Notes under the pieces: generated by a model
Told to the model about the DNA's origin: nothing
The model's database searches: none
The model's input: the letters and a program-made list of their open reading frames with translations, nothing else
In this document: in pieces, positions 1 to 7,097 of the stretch
Layout of the letters: each line of letters opens with the position of its first letter
Position numbering within the stretch: the stretch's first letter is position 1
Origin: an uncultured Eubacteriales bacterium
GTDB lineage: Bacteria > Bacillota > Clostridia > Lachnospirales > Lachnospiraceae
Assembly (NCBI GenBank): GCA_949297565.1
Contig: CASFUI010000036.1
Coordinates: forward strand, 1-13,807
DNA: 13,807 nucleotides
Reading direction: 5' to 3'
Program-made: the position numbers and the translations under genes

Positions 1-533
1 AAAATATTACCGAAATACTGAGCAACCGGTTTATTGTCAAAATACCTTCGAGACGAAACGCGTATGTCGCTGATTTAATTTCCAAAATAGCTTATGAACA
101 CGGGGGAGTTGATGAATTTTCCATTATATTTGACCGCACGTATTTTCATGAGCTCATACTGTTTTTACTTCGCTGCCAGCTCTATAACGAAAATGTTGTG
201 CAAAAAATGGATATTGCCAATGAAACTATACAGAAAGTTACCGAATATATCATTGCCAACTATAATGAAGATATTACTCTAAGCAATACCGCAAAGCTTT
301 TTAATATGAGCGAATCCAGCCTTTCAAAAAAGTTCAAGGCATTTACCGGATACCGCTTTAAAGAATACGTAATTGATGTGCGCACTCACGCTGCCTCCGA
401 CATGCTTTTAAACACCTCTCTCTCAATGACGGAAATAGCCGGCAGATGCGGCTTCTCTGACAGCAATACCTTTGGAGACACTTTTAAGCGTATTTTCGGA
501 TGCAGCCCCAGCGCATACAGAAAAAATGTATAG
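1..533 (+). CDS. AraC-family transcriptional regulator, C-terminal part (5' end outside window)
   Basis: The reading frame is open from base 3 to the TAG at 531-533, so the gene runs in from the left. About 176 residues are visible. The last ~100 form an AraC/XylS DNA-binding domain with two helix-turn-helix units: the first around ITLSNTAKLFNMSESSLSKK, the second around SMTEIAGRCGFSDSNTFGDT. The family hallmark 'GFSDSNTFGDTFKRIFGCSPSAYR' segment closes the protein, where AraC members usually end. The roughly 70 residues before it belong to an effector or dimerisation domain that is too incomplete to classify. No ligand can be inferred. A GTG at 198 is not taken as the start because the frame continues upstream with sensible coding. 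The gene ends in a hairpin shared with the convergent TetR gene. Confidence 0.9.
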   Translation, partial: NITEILSNRFIVKIPSRRNAYVADLISKIAYEHGGVDEFSIIFDRTYFHELILFLLRCQLYNENVVQKMDIANETIQKVTEYIIANYNEDITLSNTAKLFNMSESSLSKKFKAFTGYRFKEYVIDVRTHAASDMLLNTSLSMTEIAGRCGFSDSNTFGDTFKRIFGCSPSAYRKNV

Positions 534-559
534 AACTGTGGGCTTTATGCCCACAGTTC
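533..559. terminator. Bidirectional hairpin between convergent araC-type and tetR-type genes
   Basis: A perfect 11-bp inverted repeat, arms 533-543 and 549-559 with a 5-base loop. On the plus strand it is followed by a pyrimidine- and T-rich stretch. On the minus strand the T-rich stretch begins about six bases after the stem. It starts on the last base of the AraC stop codon, and its loop carries the TAA stop (545-547) of the TetR gene, so the last TetR codons are part of the stem. It probably terminates both transcripts. Confidence 0.7.
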
Positions 560-1105
560 CTCCTTTTCCTCTCTTTTACCCACAAAATTAACAATTATCT
601 CCGCGAGCTTCTCAGGAGATACATCTTTTTTATTCTGCTCCCACTGAAGAAAAATGTTTACCATAGCTCCGGCATAGAAGTACAGCTCATACGGCGAGCC
701 CTGATAAATGCTCACGTACTGCTGTCTCATAAAAATATTTACGGCATCATTTATCATCGAGTTTAACCCTGCCTTTGCCAGTGTTACAAAAAAATAATCA
801 TACCTGTCAAAAAACTTAAGCGAAAACAATATATGCTGATAGTCCATAAGACTTCCTATACCGGGTGTCCTCTCACTCTCCGCCGCATATTCGGCTACCA
901 GTTCCCCAATATAGTCCCTGACAACATCCTCCTTTGTATCATAATAGTGATAATAAGTCATTCTTGACACGCCCGCCCTTTTTACAATATCCGAAACAGA
1001 TATTTTGCAGTATGGCTTTTCCTGAAGCAGCGCTATAAATGCGTCTCCCATACACATTCTTGTAAAACGGCTTCTTTTCGTTTTCTCAGCAGATTCTTTA
1101 CGCAT
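545..1105 (-). CDS. TetR/AcrR-family transcriptional regulator
   Basis: A 186-residue protein. Residues ~12-60 form the TetR-type helix-turn-helix: a helix around DAFIALLQEKPYCKISVSDI, then VKRAGVSRMTYYHYYDTKED, which carries the family's 'GVS..T.Y.HY..K.D' signature. The remaining ~120 residues look all-helical, as expected of a ligand-binding dimerisation domain, and the length is typical. The start at 1105 is chosen because AAAGGA lies about 9 bases upstream; in-frame upstream codons add an implausible 29-residue leader. The gene is divergent from a DegV-family gene, an arrangement suggesting that it controls itself and that neighbour. The ligand is unknown; a fatty acyl molecule is only a guess from the neighbour's family. 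Confidence 0.88.
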   Translation of the reverse strand: MRKESAEKTKRSRFTRMCMGDAFIALLQEKPYCKISVSDIVKRAGVSRMTYYHYYDTKEDVVRDYIGELVAEYAAESERTPGIGSLMDYQHILFSLKFFDRYDYFFVTLAKAGLNSMINDAVNIFMRQQYVSIYQGSPYELYFYAGAMVNIFLQWEQNKKDVSPEKLAEIIVNFVGKREEKEELWA

Positions 1106-1157
1106 AAAGACTTTCCTTTCAGAGATATGTAATTCTATATATACACTTTTTACCTTT

Positions 1158-1200
1158 TTGTATATTGTATCATGTTTGGTTTTATAATACAATATTATAT
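1158..1200. promoter_or_regulatory. Symmetric divergent promoter / candidate TetR operator
   Basis: The gap between the tetR start (1105) and degV start (1240) holds a perfect 9-bp inverted repeat, ATATTGTAT at 1162-1170 and ATACAATAT at 1187-1195, separated by 16 bases. Read rightward, TTGTAT (1165-1170), 17 bases and TACAAT (1188-1193) make a sigma-A-like promoter. Because of the symmetry, the same spacing read leftward gives TTGTAT-17-TACAAT for tetR. A consensus TATAAT also lies at 1183-1188. The symmetry would let one bound repressor block both genes. The DNA is very A+T-rich, so chance symmetry is possible. Confidence 0.45.
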
Positions 1201-1239
1201 AGTTTTAATTACTACATATCAGCAAGAATGGAGATTATT

Positions 1240-2082
1240 ATGAAATATGGAATTGTAACTGATTCGAGCTGTGATTTAAAAGCGCTTCCTTCATACCATA
1301 AAAATATTATTTACATGCAGGCGCCGCTTACACTCAGACTTGGTGATACTGAATATCAGGATAATGCAGAACTTAATATAGAAGAATTTATGCGCGAAAT
1401 GAAAGCCTGCACATCGACTACAGGAAGTGCCGCACCCAGCCCCCAGAGCTGGATTGACGCATATCAGCAGGCAGACATTATATTTGCGATAACAATTTCA
1501 GGAAAACTTTCTGCCAGTCACGAAAGTGCTGTCATGGCAAAAAATATGCTTAAGGAGAGCTGCCCTGACAAAAAAATTCATATTATCGACAGCCTCTCCG
1601 CCGGTCCGGGACTCACAATGCTCGTGCTGAAGCTTGCGGAGTATATGGATGAGGAGCTTTCTTTTGAAGAAATCTGTGAGAAAATCTCTGAATATCAAAG
1701 ACACAACGGTCTGCTCTTTATACTTGAATCGCTGGATAATCTTGTAAAAAACGGACGAATCAACAAAATTGTCGGCAACGTAATAGGAAAACTCGGTATA
1801 AAGCTGCTTGCCGGAGCCTCCCCGGAGGGAACAATCGACATTCTCCACAAGTGCCGTGGACGCAATAATGTATATGACAGGCTTATAAAAACAATGCTGA
1901 ACAACGGATATAACGGAGGAAAAGTAATTATAAGCCACTGCTTCAACGAGCCGTCCGCCTCTTATATATCCGAGACACTCCGCCAGCAGTTTCCTGCCAG
2001 CAGTATAAAGATTATGCCCACAGGGGGGCTGTGCAGCTATTACGCAGAAGATAAGGGAATTATTGTTGCTTACGAGAAGTAA
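1240..2082 (+). CDS. DegV-family (EDD fold) fatty-acid-binding protein
   Basis: A 280-residue protein, the usual DegV length. Matching signatures are VTDSSCDL near the N-terminus (residues 6-13), a TTGSAAPSP segment (60-68) in place of the common T-S-x-P-S, the ITISGKLSASHESA loop (85-97), IDSLSAGPG (116-124), and ESLDNLVKNGRINK (163-176), equivalent to the family's 'LeyLkkGGRI'. DegV proteins bind a fatty acyl chain and in Firmicutes act as FakB-type partners of the fatty-acid kinase FakA. No fakA is in this window, and the loop residues diverge from classical members, so the partner is unproven. Start 1240 has GGAG six bases upstream; an in-frame ATG at 1228 is less well placed. The 3' end overlaps the convergent transporter gene by 23 bases. 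Confidence 0.85.
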   Translation: MKYGIVTDSSCDLKALPSYHKNIIYMQAPLTLRLGDTEYQDNAELNIEEFMREMKACTSTTGSAAPSPQSWIDAYQQADIIFAITISGKLSASHESAVMAKNMLKESCPDKKIHIIDSLSAGPGLTMLVLKLAEYMDEELSFEEICEKISEYQRHNGLLFILESLDNLVKNGRINKIVGNVIGKLGIKLLAGASPEGTIDILHKCRGRNNVYDRLIKTMLNNGYNGGKVIISHCFNEPSASYISETLRQQFPASSIKIMPTGGLCSYYAEDKGIIVAYEK

Positions 2083-3337
2083 TTTTGTCTGACTGTGATA
2101 AATCAGGTATGTTGACCGATATTCTGAATAAAACAAGTCCGATAACAAAAAATACGGCAATCATTCCTACGCCGATATTGACGCTCTCTGTAATCTGAGA
2201 AGCTACGCTGACAACCGTGGTGCCCATAAAAGAGGCTCCCTTGCCGCATATATCGAGCAGTCCGAAATATTCGCCGGACTGCTCTGCCGGTATAATTTTT
2301 GTAAAATATGAGCGTGAAAGCGCCTGTATTCCTCCCTGAAACATTCCCACCAGAATCGCAAGGAGCCAGAACTGAAACTGGCTTCTCAAAAACACCGCAA
2401 AGACCGCTATTCCCAGATAAGCCAATATACATACCATAATAAGCTTGTATGTATCAAATCTGCGCGCCAGTCTTCCGAATATAATTGAACATGGAAATGC
2501 CACTATCTGAGTTGCAAGCAGCGCAAGCAAAAGCCCCGTACTGTCAAGTCCAAGAGCCGAGCCGTAAGCTGTAGCCATATCTATAATTGTATACACTCCG
2601 TCAATATAGAAGAAAAACGCCAGCACAAAGAAAAATACCTTTTTTCTTTCTCTCATTCCACTGAAAGTTTTTCCTAATCTTATAAAACTGTCCGCTACGG
2701 CATTTTTCCTCTTTTCCACATAATGTCTCTGCTTATAGCTCTTCAGAACAGGCAGTGACATCACAATCCACCATGCAGCTATTATCATAAAAGAAATCAT
2801 CATGGCGTTCTCCATTGTAATGCCGATTTTATCCTCCCCCAGAACAATTATAAGACATATCACAAAAGGAATACAGCTTCCGATATATCCCCACGCATAC
2901 CCTTGTGATGAGACGGTATCCATTCGCTCTGTCGTCGTAATGTCAGAAAGCATAGAATCATAAAAAATAAGACTGCATGAATACCCGACTTTCGCTATAA
3001 CAAAGATAATCAGGAAAATCATCCACTGCTTTGCAAATCCCATACTTATACAGCCGGCAGCTCCGATTATTATAGAGATAACAAATATAGGCTTCTTAAA
3101 GCCTTTTGTGTCAGTCATCGTTCCGAACACAGGTCCCATAAGCGCTACAATCAGCGTTGCGATTGAAGCCGCGTATCCCCAGTACGCCAGATAATCAACC
3201 GACGAAATTCCCGCGCTGTCTGCCAGATAATTGAAATAAATAGGAAGAATTGTAGAGACAAGCAGTGTAAACGCCGAATTGCCCACATCATACAAAATCC
3301 AGTTTTTTTCTCCCTTTGTCAGCTTAAATTTTCCCAT
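2060..3337 (-). CDS. MFS transporter, UMF1 (Atg22-like) family
   Basis: A 425-residue polytopic membrane protein with about 12 hydrophobic segments. The N-terminus has the UMF1-type YDVGNSAFTLLV (residues 16-27). An MFS loop motif GPVFGTMTDTKGFKKP follows transmembrane segment 2, and the second half carries GRLARRFD and the family-typical MFQGGIQALSRSYFTKIIP. UMF1 proteins are named after yeast vacuolar effluxers; bacterial substrates are mostly unknown. Start 3337 is preferred over the in-frame ATG at 3355 because AGGAG lies seven bases upstream, inside the last codons of the preceding gene. Only one base separates that gene's TAA from this ATG, so translation is probably coupled. The tail overlaps degV on the other strand at 2060-2082. 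Confidence 0.88.
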   Translation of the reverse strand: MGKFKLTKGEKNWILYDVGNSAFTLLVSTILPIYFNYLADSAGISSVDYLAYWGYAASIATLIVALMGPVFGTMTDTKGFKKPIFVISIIIGAAGCISMGFAKQWMIFLIIFVIAKVGYSCSLIFYDSMLSDITTTERMDTVSSQGYAWGYIGSCIPFVICLIIVLGEDKIGITMENAMMISFMIIAAWWIVMSLPVLKSYKQRHYVEKRKNAVADSFIRLGKTFSGMRERKKVFFFVLAFFFYIDGVYTIIDMATAYGSALGLDSTGLLLALLATQIVAFPCSIIFGRLARRFDTYKLIMVCILAYLGIAVFAVFLRSQFQFWLLAILVGMFQGGIQALSRSYFTKIIPAEQSGEYFGLLDICGKGASFMGTTVVSVASQITESVNIGVGMIAVFFVIGLVLFRISVNIPDLSQSDKITSRKQQ

Positions 3338-3338
3338 T

Positions 3339-4169
3339 TTAATTCTCCTTTTCATCTAACAGCTTCGAGCCGAATGTATACCTGTATAAATCATTCAGGC
3401 TGTTTTCATCGCAGCATATATTACTGCAGTCACCGCCGAATTCCTCAATAAGCACCATAGCGCGCTTCAGCGCAACGTGATAAAGCGACATCAGCTTTAG
3501 CGTACTGTCCGCGCACTTTGGATTTTTTTCAAAATTCACAAAAAGCCCGTGTATTTCCTTATAATTTCCCGTAATCTTAAGTATAAAATTTATAAATTTA
3601 CGTTTAATTCGCGACGGAGCAATCAGAAGCCTGTTGTAAAAAATCATTCCCCTCAGAGCTCTGTGAACATTTTTTGCAGTCACTCCCGGATAAAACTGCG
3701 CTATAACGCGTTCGTTTTCATATGTCGGCTTAATATGGTCTGTCAGAGACTGCCTGAGAGGGTCAAGCCCGTCATGAAGCATCAGCTCCCTGTCAAATTC
3801 CACCTCTATCTCTGTATGCGAAATTCCGCTCTCTGCAATTTTCTCATCAACATATCCGTGACATGTCATATCCAGTGCAAAATGACATATAACTCCATAT
3901 GCATATGCCATATACCGTTCTTTCTTTTTATGTCTGTTGATTACTTTTATCGCATGTATGAAAAAATCCTTTCCCGGTTTTGCATGTGTGCCGAAACCAA
4001 CCGAATTGACCGGATTTGATTTAATCGGTCTGTAATAAAACAAAATGTCAGGTCCGTGCAGACCTATATCAAACAGCTCAGAGTATTTTTCAACAATCCT
4101 CTTTTCCCTTCCGATAAGATGCTGCTTTATCTCCTGACCAAACCTGTAATGTGCATAAGTTGAAGGCAT
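3339..4169 (-). CDS. Putative zinc-dependent phospholipase C family protein
   Basis: A 276-residue protein resembling the zinc-dependent phospholipase C family (Pfam Zn_dep_PLPC). Candidate metal ligands appear in the expected order: H7, D41 in GLHGPD, H62, H96 and D100 in GVICHFALD, H104, then H118 and E122 in HTEIEVE. The H-x3-D and H-x3-E spacings match those of Bacillus cereus PLC. No signal peptide or hydrophobic N-terminus is visible, so the protein appears cytosolic, unlike secreted phospholipases C. The actual substrate is therefore uncertain. The ATG at 4169 is preceded by GAGGA about 9-10 bases upstream. It is cotranscribed with the UMF1 transporter, whose ribosome site lies in its last codons. 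A promoter candidate sits at 4248-4276. Confidence 0.75.
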   Translation of the reverse strand: MPSTYAHYRFGQEIKQHLIGREKRIVEKYSELFDIGLHGPDILFYYRPIKSNPVNSVGFGTHAKPGKDFFIHAIKVINRHKKKERYMAYAYGVICHFALDMTCHGYVDEKIAESGISHTEIEVEFDRELMLHDGLDPLRQSLTDHIKPTYENERVIAQFYPGVTAKNVHRALRGMIFYNRLLIAPSRIKRKFINFILKITGNYKEIHGLFVNFEKNPKCADSTLKLMSLYHVALKRAMVLIEEFGGDCSNICCDENSLNDLYRYTFGSKLLDEKEN

Positions 4170-4247
4170 ATCTTTAATTCCTCATTTCCGCGCCTTACCG
4201 CGCTTAAAATTTTTATGTCACCGCACGAGATGCACAAATTAAAATTT

Positions 4248-4276
4248 TATATATATTATTATGTGAAAAACGTAAA
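4248..4276 (-). promoter_or_regulatory. Candidate promoter of the phospholipase-UMF1 transporter unit
   Basis: Read leftward, TTTACG (4276-4271), 17 bases, then TATATA (4253-4248) followed by AAAAT. Each box matches 4 of 6 consensus positions. It lies about 80 bases upstream of the phospholipase ATG in very A+T-rich DNA, so the match is suggestive only. Confidence 0.35.
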
Positions 4277-4371
4277 ATCTGCTATCAATTATAGGTAAAC
4301 ATCGTGTAAAATTTTTTATTCTACAGGAAGCTCTGAGAACTTTCCTATAGAACAAAATAATTAAATAACAA

Positions 4372-4411
4372 TGCGGCAGACAAACTCTTTCGACATACCC
4401 CTGATGCCGCA
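4372..4411 (-). terminator. Weak candidate terminator of the trigger-factor-like gene
   Basis: A perfect 7-bp G+C-rich repeat (arms 4372-4378 and 4405-4411) with a long 26-base loop. Read leftward, the descending arm is followed by TTGTTATTTAATTATTTTG, which is T-rich but interrupted. It lies about 110 bases beyond the stop of the gene ending at 4522. Confidence 0.3.
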
Positions 4412-4521
4412 AAGCCTGCCCGCCGTATCTGCTTAAAACTCTTCAGTTAAAATTCATACCGAAATTGTCCGGCCAAACCGGCATAAACGTAATAAATAGC
4501 AACCTGATAACAGCCTGTATG

Positions 4522-5697
4522 TTATACCTCAACTGCATTCTCGTTCAAAAAGCTCTGAGTCTTCTCGCAAAGCTTTTCATATCCAAGCTCAGCATTCATT
4601 TCCTGACCATAAGTGTCAATTATTTCCTGATAGTCGGTATATCCGTAATAGTCCGCGTATATTGCGCCAATCGCGTTAATCTCTTCCGCTGTGACTTCAA
4701 TTCCGTTATCCGCTGCAATAATAGTGAGTATCATCTTCTCAAGCAGATAATTCTGAGCTGTCTCTGTAGCATATTCTTCATATGCCTCATCATCGGCAAG
4801 ATTATAGACAGATGAGAGATATGACGAAAAATCCGATATTCCCGAAGCTTCATAATATGCCTGATACTGCTCATACTCTGTCTGCATGTTCTGCTTCAAA
4901 ATAGACTTAAGACTGTCCAGTTCCGCCTGAGGGTATCCGTTCACTGTTACCCCGTCCTTTATTACGCTGTAAACCGCGCTGTACTTCTCGCTTTCATAAG
5001 TACTCCTGCCTGCATCTTCAAGATACTGTCTTGTCTCATTCCTTAAATCTTCAACGGTTGTGCCCTCAATCCCTATCTTCTCGGCATTCTCCGCAACCCA
5101 CTCGTCAGTGAGGTCGGGAAGCGTCTTTTTGGTAATTGAGTGAACTGTTACAGTAAATATAACATCCTTTCCGGCAAGGTCGGAATTGCTGTAATCGCTA
5201 GGGAATGTACAAGGAATATCGTACTCCTGACCGAGATTAAGTCCTATAAGCCCCTGGTCCAAATCAGTTATAAATCTGCCTGAGCCTATCGTATAAGAGG
5301 CGTCTGTTGCCGTTCCTCCCGAAAACGCCGTACCGTCAAGCTTTCCGCTGTAATCAAGAGTAATGGTATCGCCGTCCGCCGTAGTTCCCTCTGTAATCTC
5401 CTCTGAAGTTGCGTAAGAAGAGAGAATATTGCTTATATAGCTCTCCACGTCATCGTCCGTCACAGTAAGAGAAGATTTGTCAACCGTGACCTCTACACCC
5501 TTGTATTCAGGAAGTGTGACATATTTTTTATATACTTCTGCATTGGATGCGATAGTCGCATTATACTCCTCAGCCGTAATTGCTTTATTAGAAGTATCAT
5601 CCGCATCTGATGTATTGTTGTCTGAATTTTTTCCGCATCCTGCCAGTGAGGCAACGAGTGCCGCCGCAAGCATTACACCCATAAATTTCTTTTTCAT
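4522..5697 (-). CDS. Trigger-factor/FKBP-like peptidyl-prolyl isomerase lipoprotein
   Basis: A 391-residue lipoprotein. The signal peptide has a KKK start, a hydrophobic core and the lipobox LAGC, putting the lipidated cysteine at residue 21, followed by an Asp/Asn/Ser/Thr-rich linker. Residues ~107-190 form an FKBP-type domain: GDTITLDYSGKLDGTAFSGG, YTIGSGRFITDLDQGLIGL, GKDVIFTVTVHSI. The rest (~192-391) is acidic and mostly helical, with LPDLTDEWVAEN resembling the start of the trigger-factor C-terminal chaperone domain. The ribosome-binding N-domain signature of true trigger factor is missing. I infer a membrane-anchored foldase on the outer face, comparable in role to PrsA. Start 5697 has AAAGGG eight bases upstream; the longer frame to 5715 adds six residues. 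It is divergent from apbE and apparently monocistronic. Confidence 0.85.
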   Translation of the reverse strand: MKKKFMGVMLAAALVASLAGCGKNSDNNTSDADDTSNKAITAEEYNATIASNAEVYKKYVTLPEYKGVEVTVDKSSLTVTDDDVESYISNILSSYATSEEITEGTTADGDTITLDYSGKLDGTAFSGGTATDASYTIGSGRFITDLDQGLIGLNLGQEYDIPCTFPSDYSNSDLAGKDVIFTVTVHSITKKTLPDLTDEWVAENAEKIGIEGTTVEDLRNETRQYLEDAGRSTYESEKYSAVYSVIKDGVTVNGYPQAELDSLKSILKQNMQTEYEQYQAYYEASGISDFSSYLSSVYNLADDEAYEEYATETAQNYLLEKMILTIIAADNGIEVTAEEINAIGAIYADYYGYTDYQEIIDTYGQEMNAELGYEKLCEKTQSFLNENAVEV

Positions 5698-5770
5698 AAA
5701 ATAATCCCTTTCCAAACTAAATTTCTGCTGTCGGGTATTGTCAAATATACAAAATATATTTATAATATAT

Positions 5771-5799
5771 ATTAGACCACAACCTCAGATTTTTGTCAA
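5771..5799 (-). promoter_or_regulatory. Strong sigma-A-like promoter of the trigger-factor-like lipoprotein
   Basis: Read leftward, a perfect TTGACA (5799-5794), 17 bases, then TCTAAT (5776-5771), 5 of 6 to consensus. It lies about 75 bases upstream of the ATG at 5697. A second TTGACA lies further downstream in the same leader but has no good -10 box. Confidence 0.6.
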
Positions 5800-5840
5800 C
5801 ATACCTTGTTATAGCATAATTGGAAATAAAATAAAAGGCG

Positions 5841-5869
5841 TTTCACATTTTTTTCATTTTTGATATAAT
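5841..5869 (+). promoter_or_regulatory. Extended -10 promoter of the apbE-aguA-aguB-plsC run
   Basis: TGATATAAT at 5861-5869 is an extended -10 (TG, one base, perfect TATAAT), with TTTCAC 17 bases upstream as a poor -35. Extended -10 promoters tolerate weak -35 boxes. Transcription from about 5876 would give a leader of about 128 nt before the apbE ATG. Confidence 0.55.
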
Positions 5870-6003
5870 AAGCCATACAATTTTTATACTGCAAAAGAAT
5901 ACTCAGCGCATAATCCGTGAAACAAAGCAACTGACTCTCTTCCCGGCTTATTATCTGCGCAAATAAAATATTTAATTCAGGAAGGATATTAAAAGTAAAG
6001 TTA

Positions 6004-7050
6004 ATGAAGATACCTGTAAAAAGATTTAAGCGGCACACCGCATTTCTTTTATTAATATGCACGCTTGTCCAGGCGTTTTCACTCTCCATGACAGGCTGCG
6101 CTTCATCACTGAAAGAACCTGTGCGTGTCACCGGTTACAAGCTCAATACCTATGTAAATATTGACGCCTATACCGACGGCGGATACAGCACTGATAAGCT
6201 GAATGAAATTTTAAAAGAAGCTCTTTCCTTGTGTGACACATATGAGAAAATGTTTTCAAGGACAGATGCCGACAGCACACTATATAAGCTGAATCACGGC
6301 GAAACAGACGTCGTACCCGAAAGCTTGGGCGAACTTATTTCATACGGCATCGACTACAGCCGTCTGTCAGGAGGAGCTTTTGACATTACAATCGGGAGCG
6401 TTTCCTCACTGTGGGACTTTACCTCAGATTCACCGTCGGTGCCCGATGCTGCCAAAATTCAAGAAGCACTCGGGTACGTAGACTACACCAAAGTAGAACT
6501 AAGCCGCAACACTGACGGCACATACACAGTCTCGATGCCGGAAAATACAATAATAGACCTCGGAGCTGTAGCCAAAGGCTATATTGCCGACAGAATACGT
6601 GATTTTCTTCTGGAAAAAGGAATTAATCATGCTATTATTAATCTCGGCGGAAATGTTCTGTGCATAGGCGCAAAGAACTCCTCCACACCGTTTTCAGTCG
6701 GAATAAAAAGACCTTTCTCAGAAGACGCCTCGCCGCTTGTCACACTGAACATAGACAACAAATCGGTAGTTTCCTCCGGCAATTATGAGCGGTATTTTTA
6801 TCAGGACGACACCCTGTATCATCATATTTTAAATCCAAAAACAGGATATCCTTACAGCAACGGACTGACCGATGTCACAATTATTTCGGATTTATCCGTC
6901 ATAGGAGACTGTTTGAGCACTACCTGCTTTGCTCTTGGGCTTGAAGAGGGAATGAAGCTTATTGAAGATACCGAGGGAGTCGAGGCAATGTTTGTCGAGA
7001 CGGACGGAACTATACACTATTCAAGCGGTTTTGAGACATACCTTAAATAA
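6004..7050 (+). CDS. apbE: FAD:protein FMN transferase, ApbE family lipoprotein
   Basis: A 348-residue protein. ApbE moves FMN from FAD onto Thr/Ser of target proteins, typically Rnf/Nqr subunits or extracytoplasmic flavoproteins. The N-terminus has a basic start, a hydrophobic core (residues ~13-28) and MTGC, placing a lipidated cysteine at 32, so it acts outside the membrane. Family motifs: FSRTDADSTLYKLN (84-97), SGGAFDITIG (122-131), DLGAVAKGY (185-193), INLGGN (212-217), HILNPKTGYPYS (274-285) and DCLSTTCFALG (302-312), which supplies the metal-site Asp and Thr. The common HI-x-DP-x-TG carries Asn instead of Asp (N277). AGGAAGGA lies 17 bases before the ATG, unusually far, and no better start is in frame. 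No flavinylation target is nearby. The gap to aguA is 47 bases with no terminator seen. Confidence 0.93.
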   Translation: MKIPVKRFKRHTAFLLLICTLVQAFSLSMTGCASSLKEPVRVTGYKLNTYVNIDAYTDGGYSTDKLNEILKEALSLCDTYEKMFSRTDADSTLYKLNHGETDVVPESLGELISYGIDYSRLSGGAFDITIGSVSSLWDFTSDSPSVPDAAKIQEALGYVDYTKVELSRNTDGTYTVSMPENTIIDLGAVAKGYIADRIRDFLLEKGINHAIINLGGNVLCIGAKNSSTPFSVGIKRPFSEDASPLVTLNIDNKSVVSSGNYERYFYQDDTLYHHILNPKTGYPYSNGLTDVTIISDLSVIGDCLSTTCFALGLEEGMKLIEDTEGVEAMFVETDGTIHYSSGFETYLK

Positions 7051-7097
7051 CAGACAATTTAAGATGCGCAAAGGTCAGCGCGGAAATGAGGATAATT

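Larger units (their letters stand above)
4170..4521. other. 352-base intergenic region between phospholipase and trigger-factor-like gene
   Basis: No convincing coding frame is seen on either strand. It holds the promoter candidate at 4248-4276 and three hairpins. The first is an imperfect repeat with arms 4319-4330 and 4340-4352 and no T-run on either side. The second is a 7-bp repeat, TGCGGCA (4372-4378) and TGCCGCA (4405-4411), whose minus-strand reading is followed by T-rich sequence; it is the best, though weak, terminator candidate for the gene ending at 4522. The third is a short CCGG/CCGG hairpin around 4470-4482. No known riboswitch or sRNA was recognised. Confidence 0.5.
5698..6003. 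other. 306-base divergent intergenic region upstream of apbE
   Basis: It contains the two outward promoters described separately, then the apbE leader. The leader can fold: GCGCA (5906-5910) with TGCGC (5956-5960), TAAT (5911-5914) with ATTA (5950-5953) and CCG (5915-5917) with CGG (5944-5946), with small bulges between. No known riboswitch consensus (including the FMN type) was recognised. An AGGAAGGA at 5979-5986 is the only good ribosome site. No coding frame is convincing. Confidence 0.5.

Noticed and set aside
1498..2160. Long minus-strand open frame (220 codons) across degV
   Set aside because: The plus strand carries clear DegV motifs throughout. The minus frame has no recognisable domain.
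4319..4352. Imperfect hairpin taken as an intrinsic terminator
   Set aside because: Neither strand shows a T-run after the stem; on the minus strand A residues follow.
4465..4815. Plus-strand open frame of 116 codons at the end of the trigger-factor-like gene
   Set aside because: Most of it lies opposite recognised coding sequence, and no ribosome site precedes it.
5877..6003. FMN riboswitch before the FMN transferase gene
   Set aside because: The conserved G-rich RFN-element segments are absent. Only a simple imperfect stem is visible.
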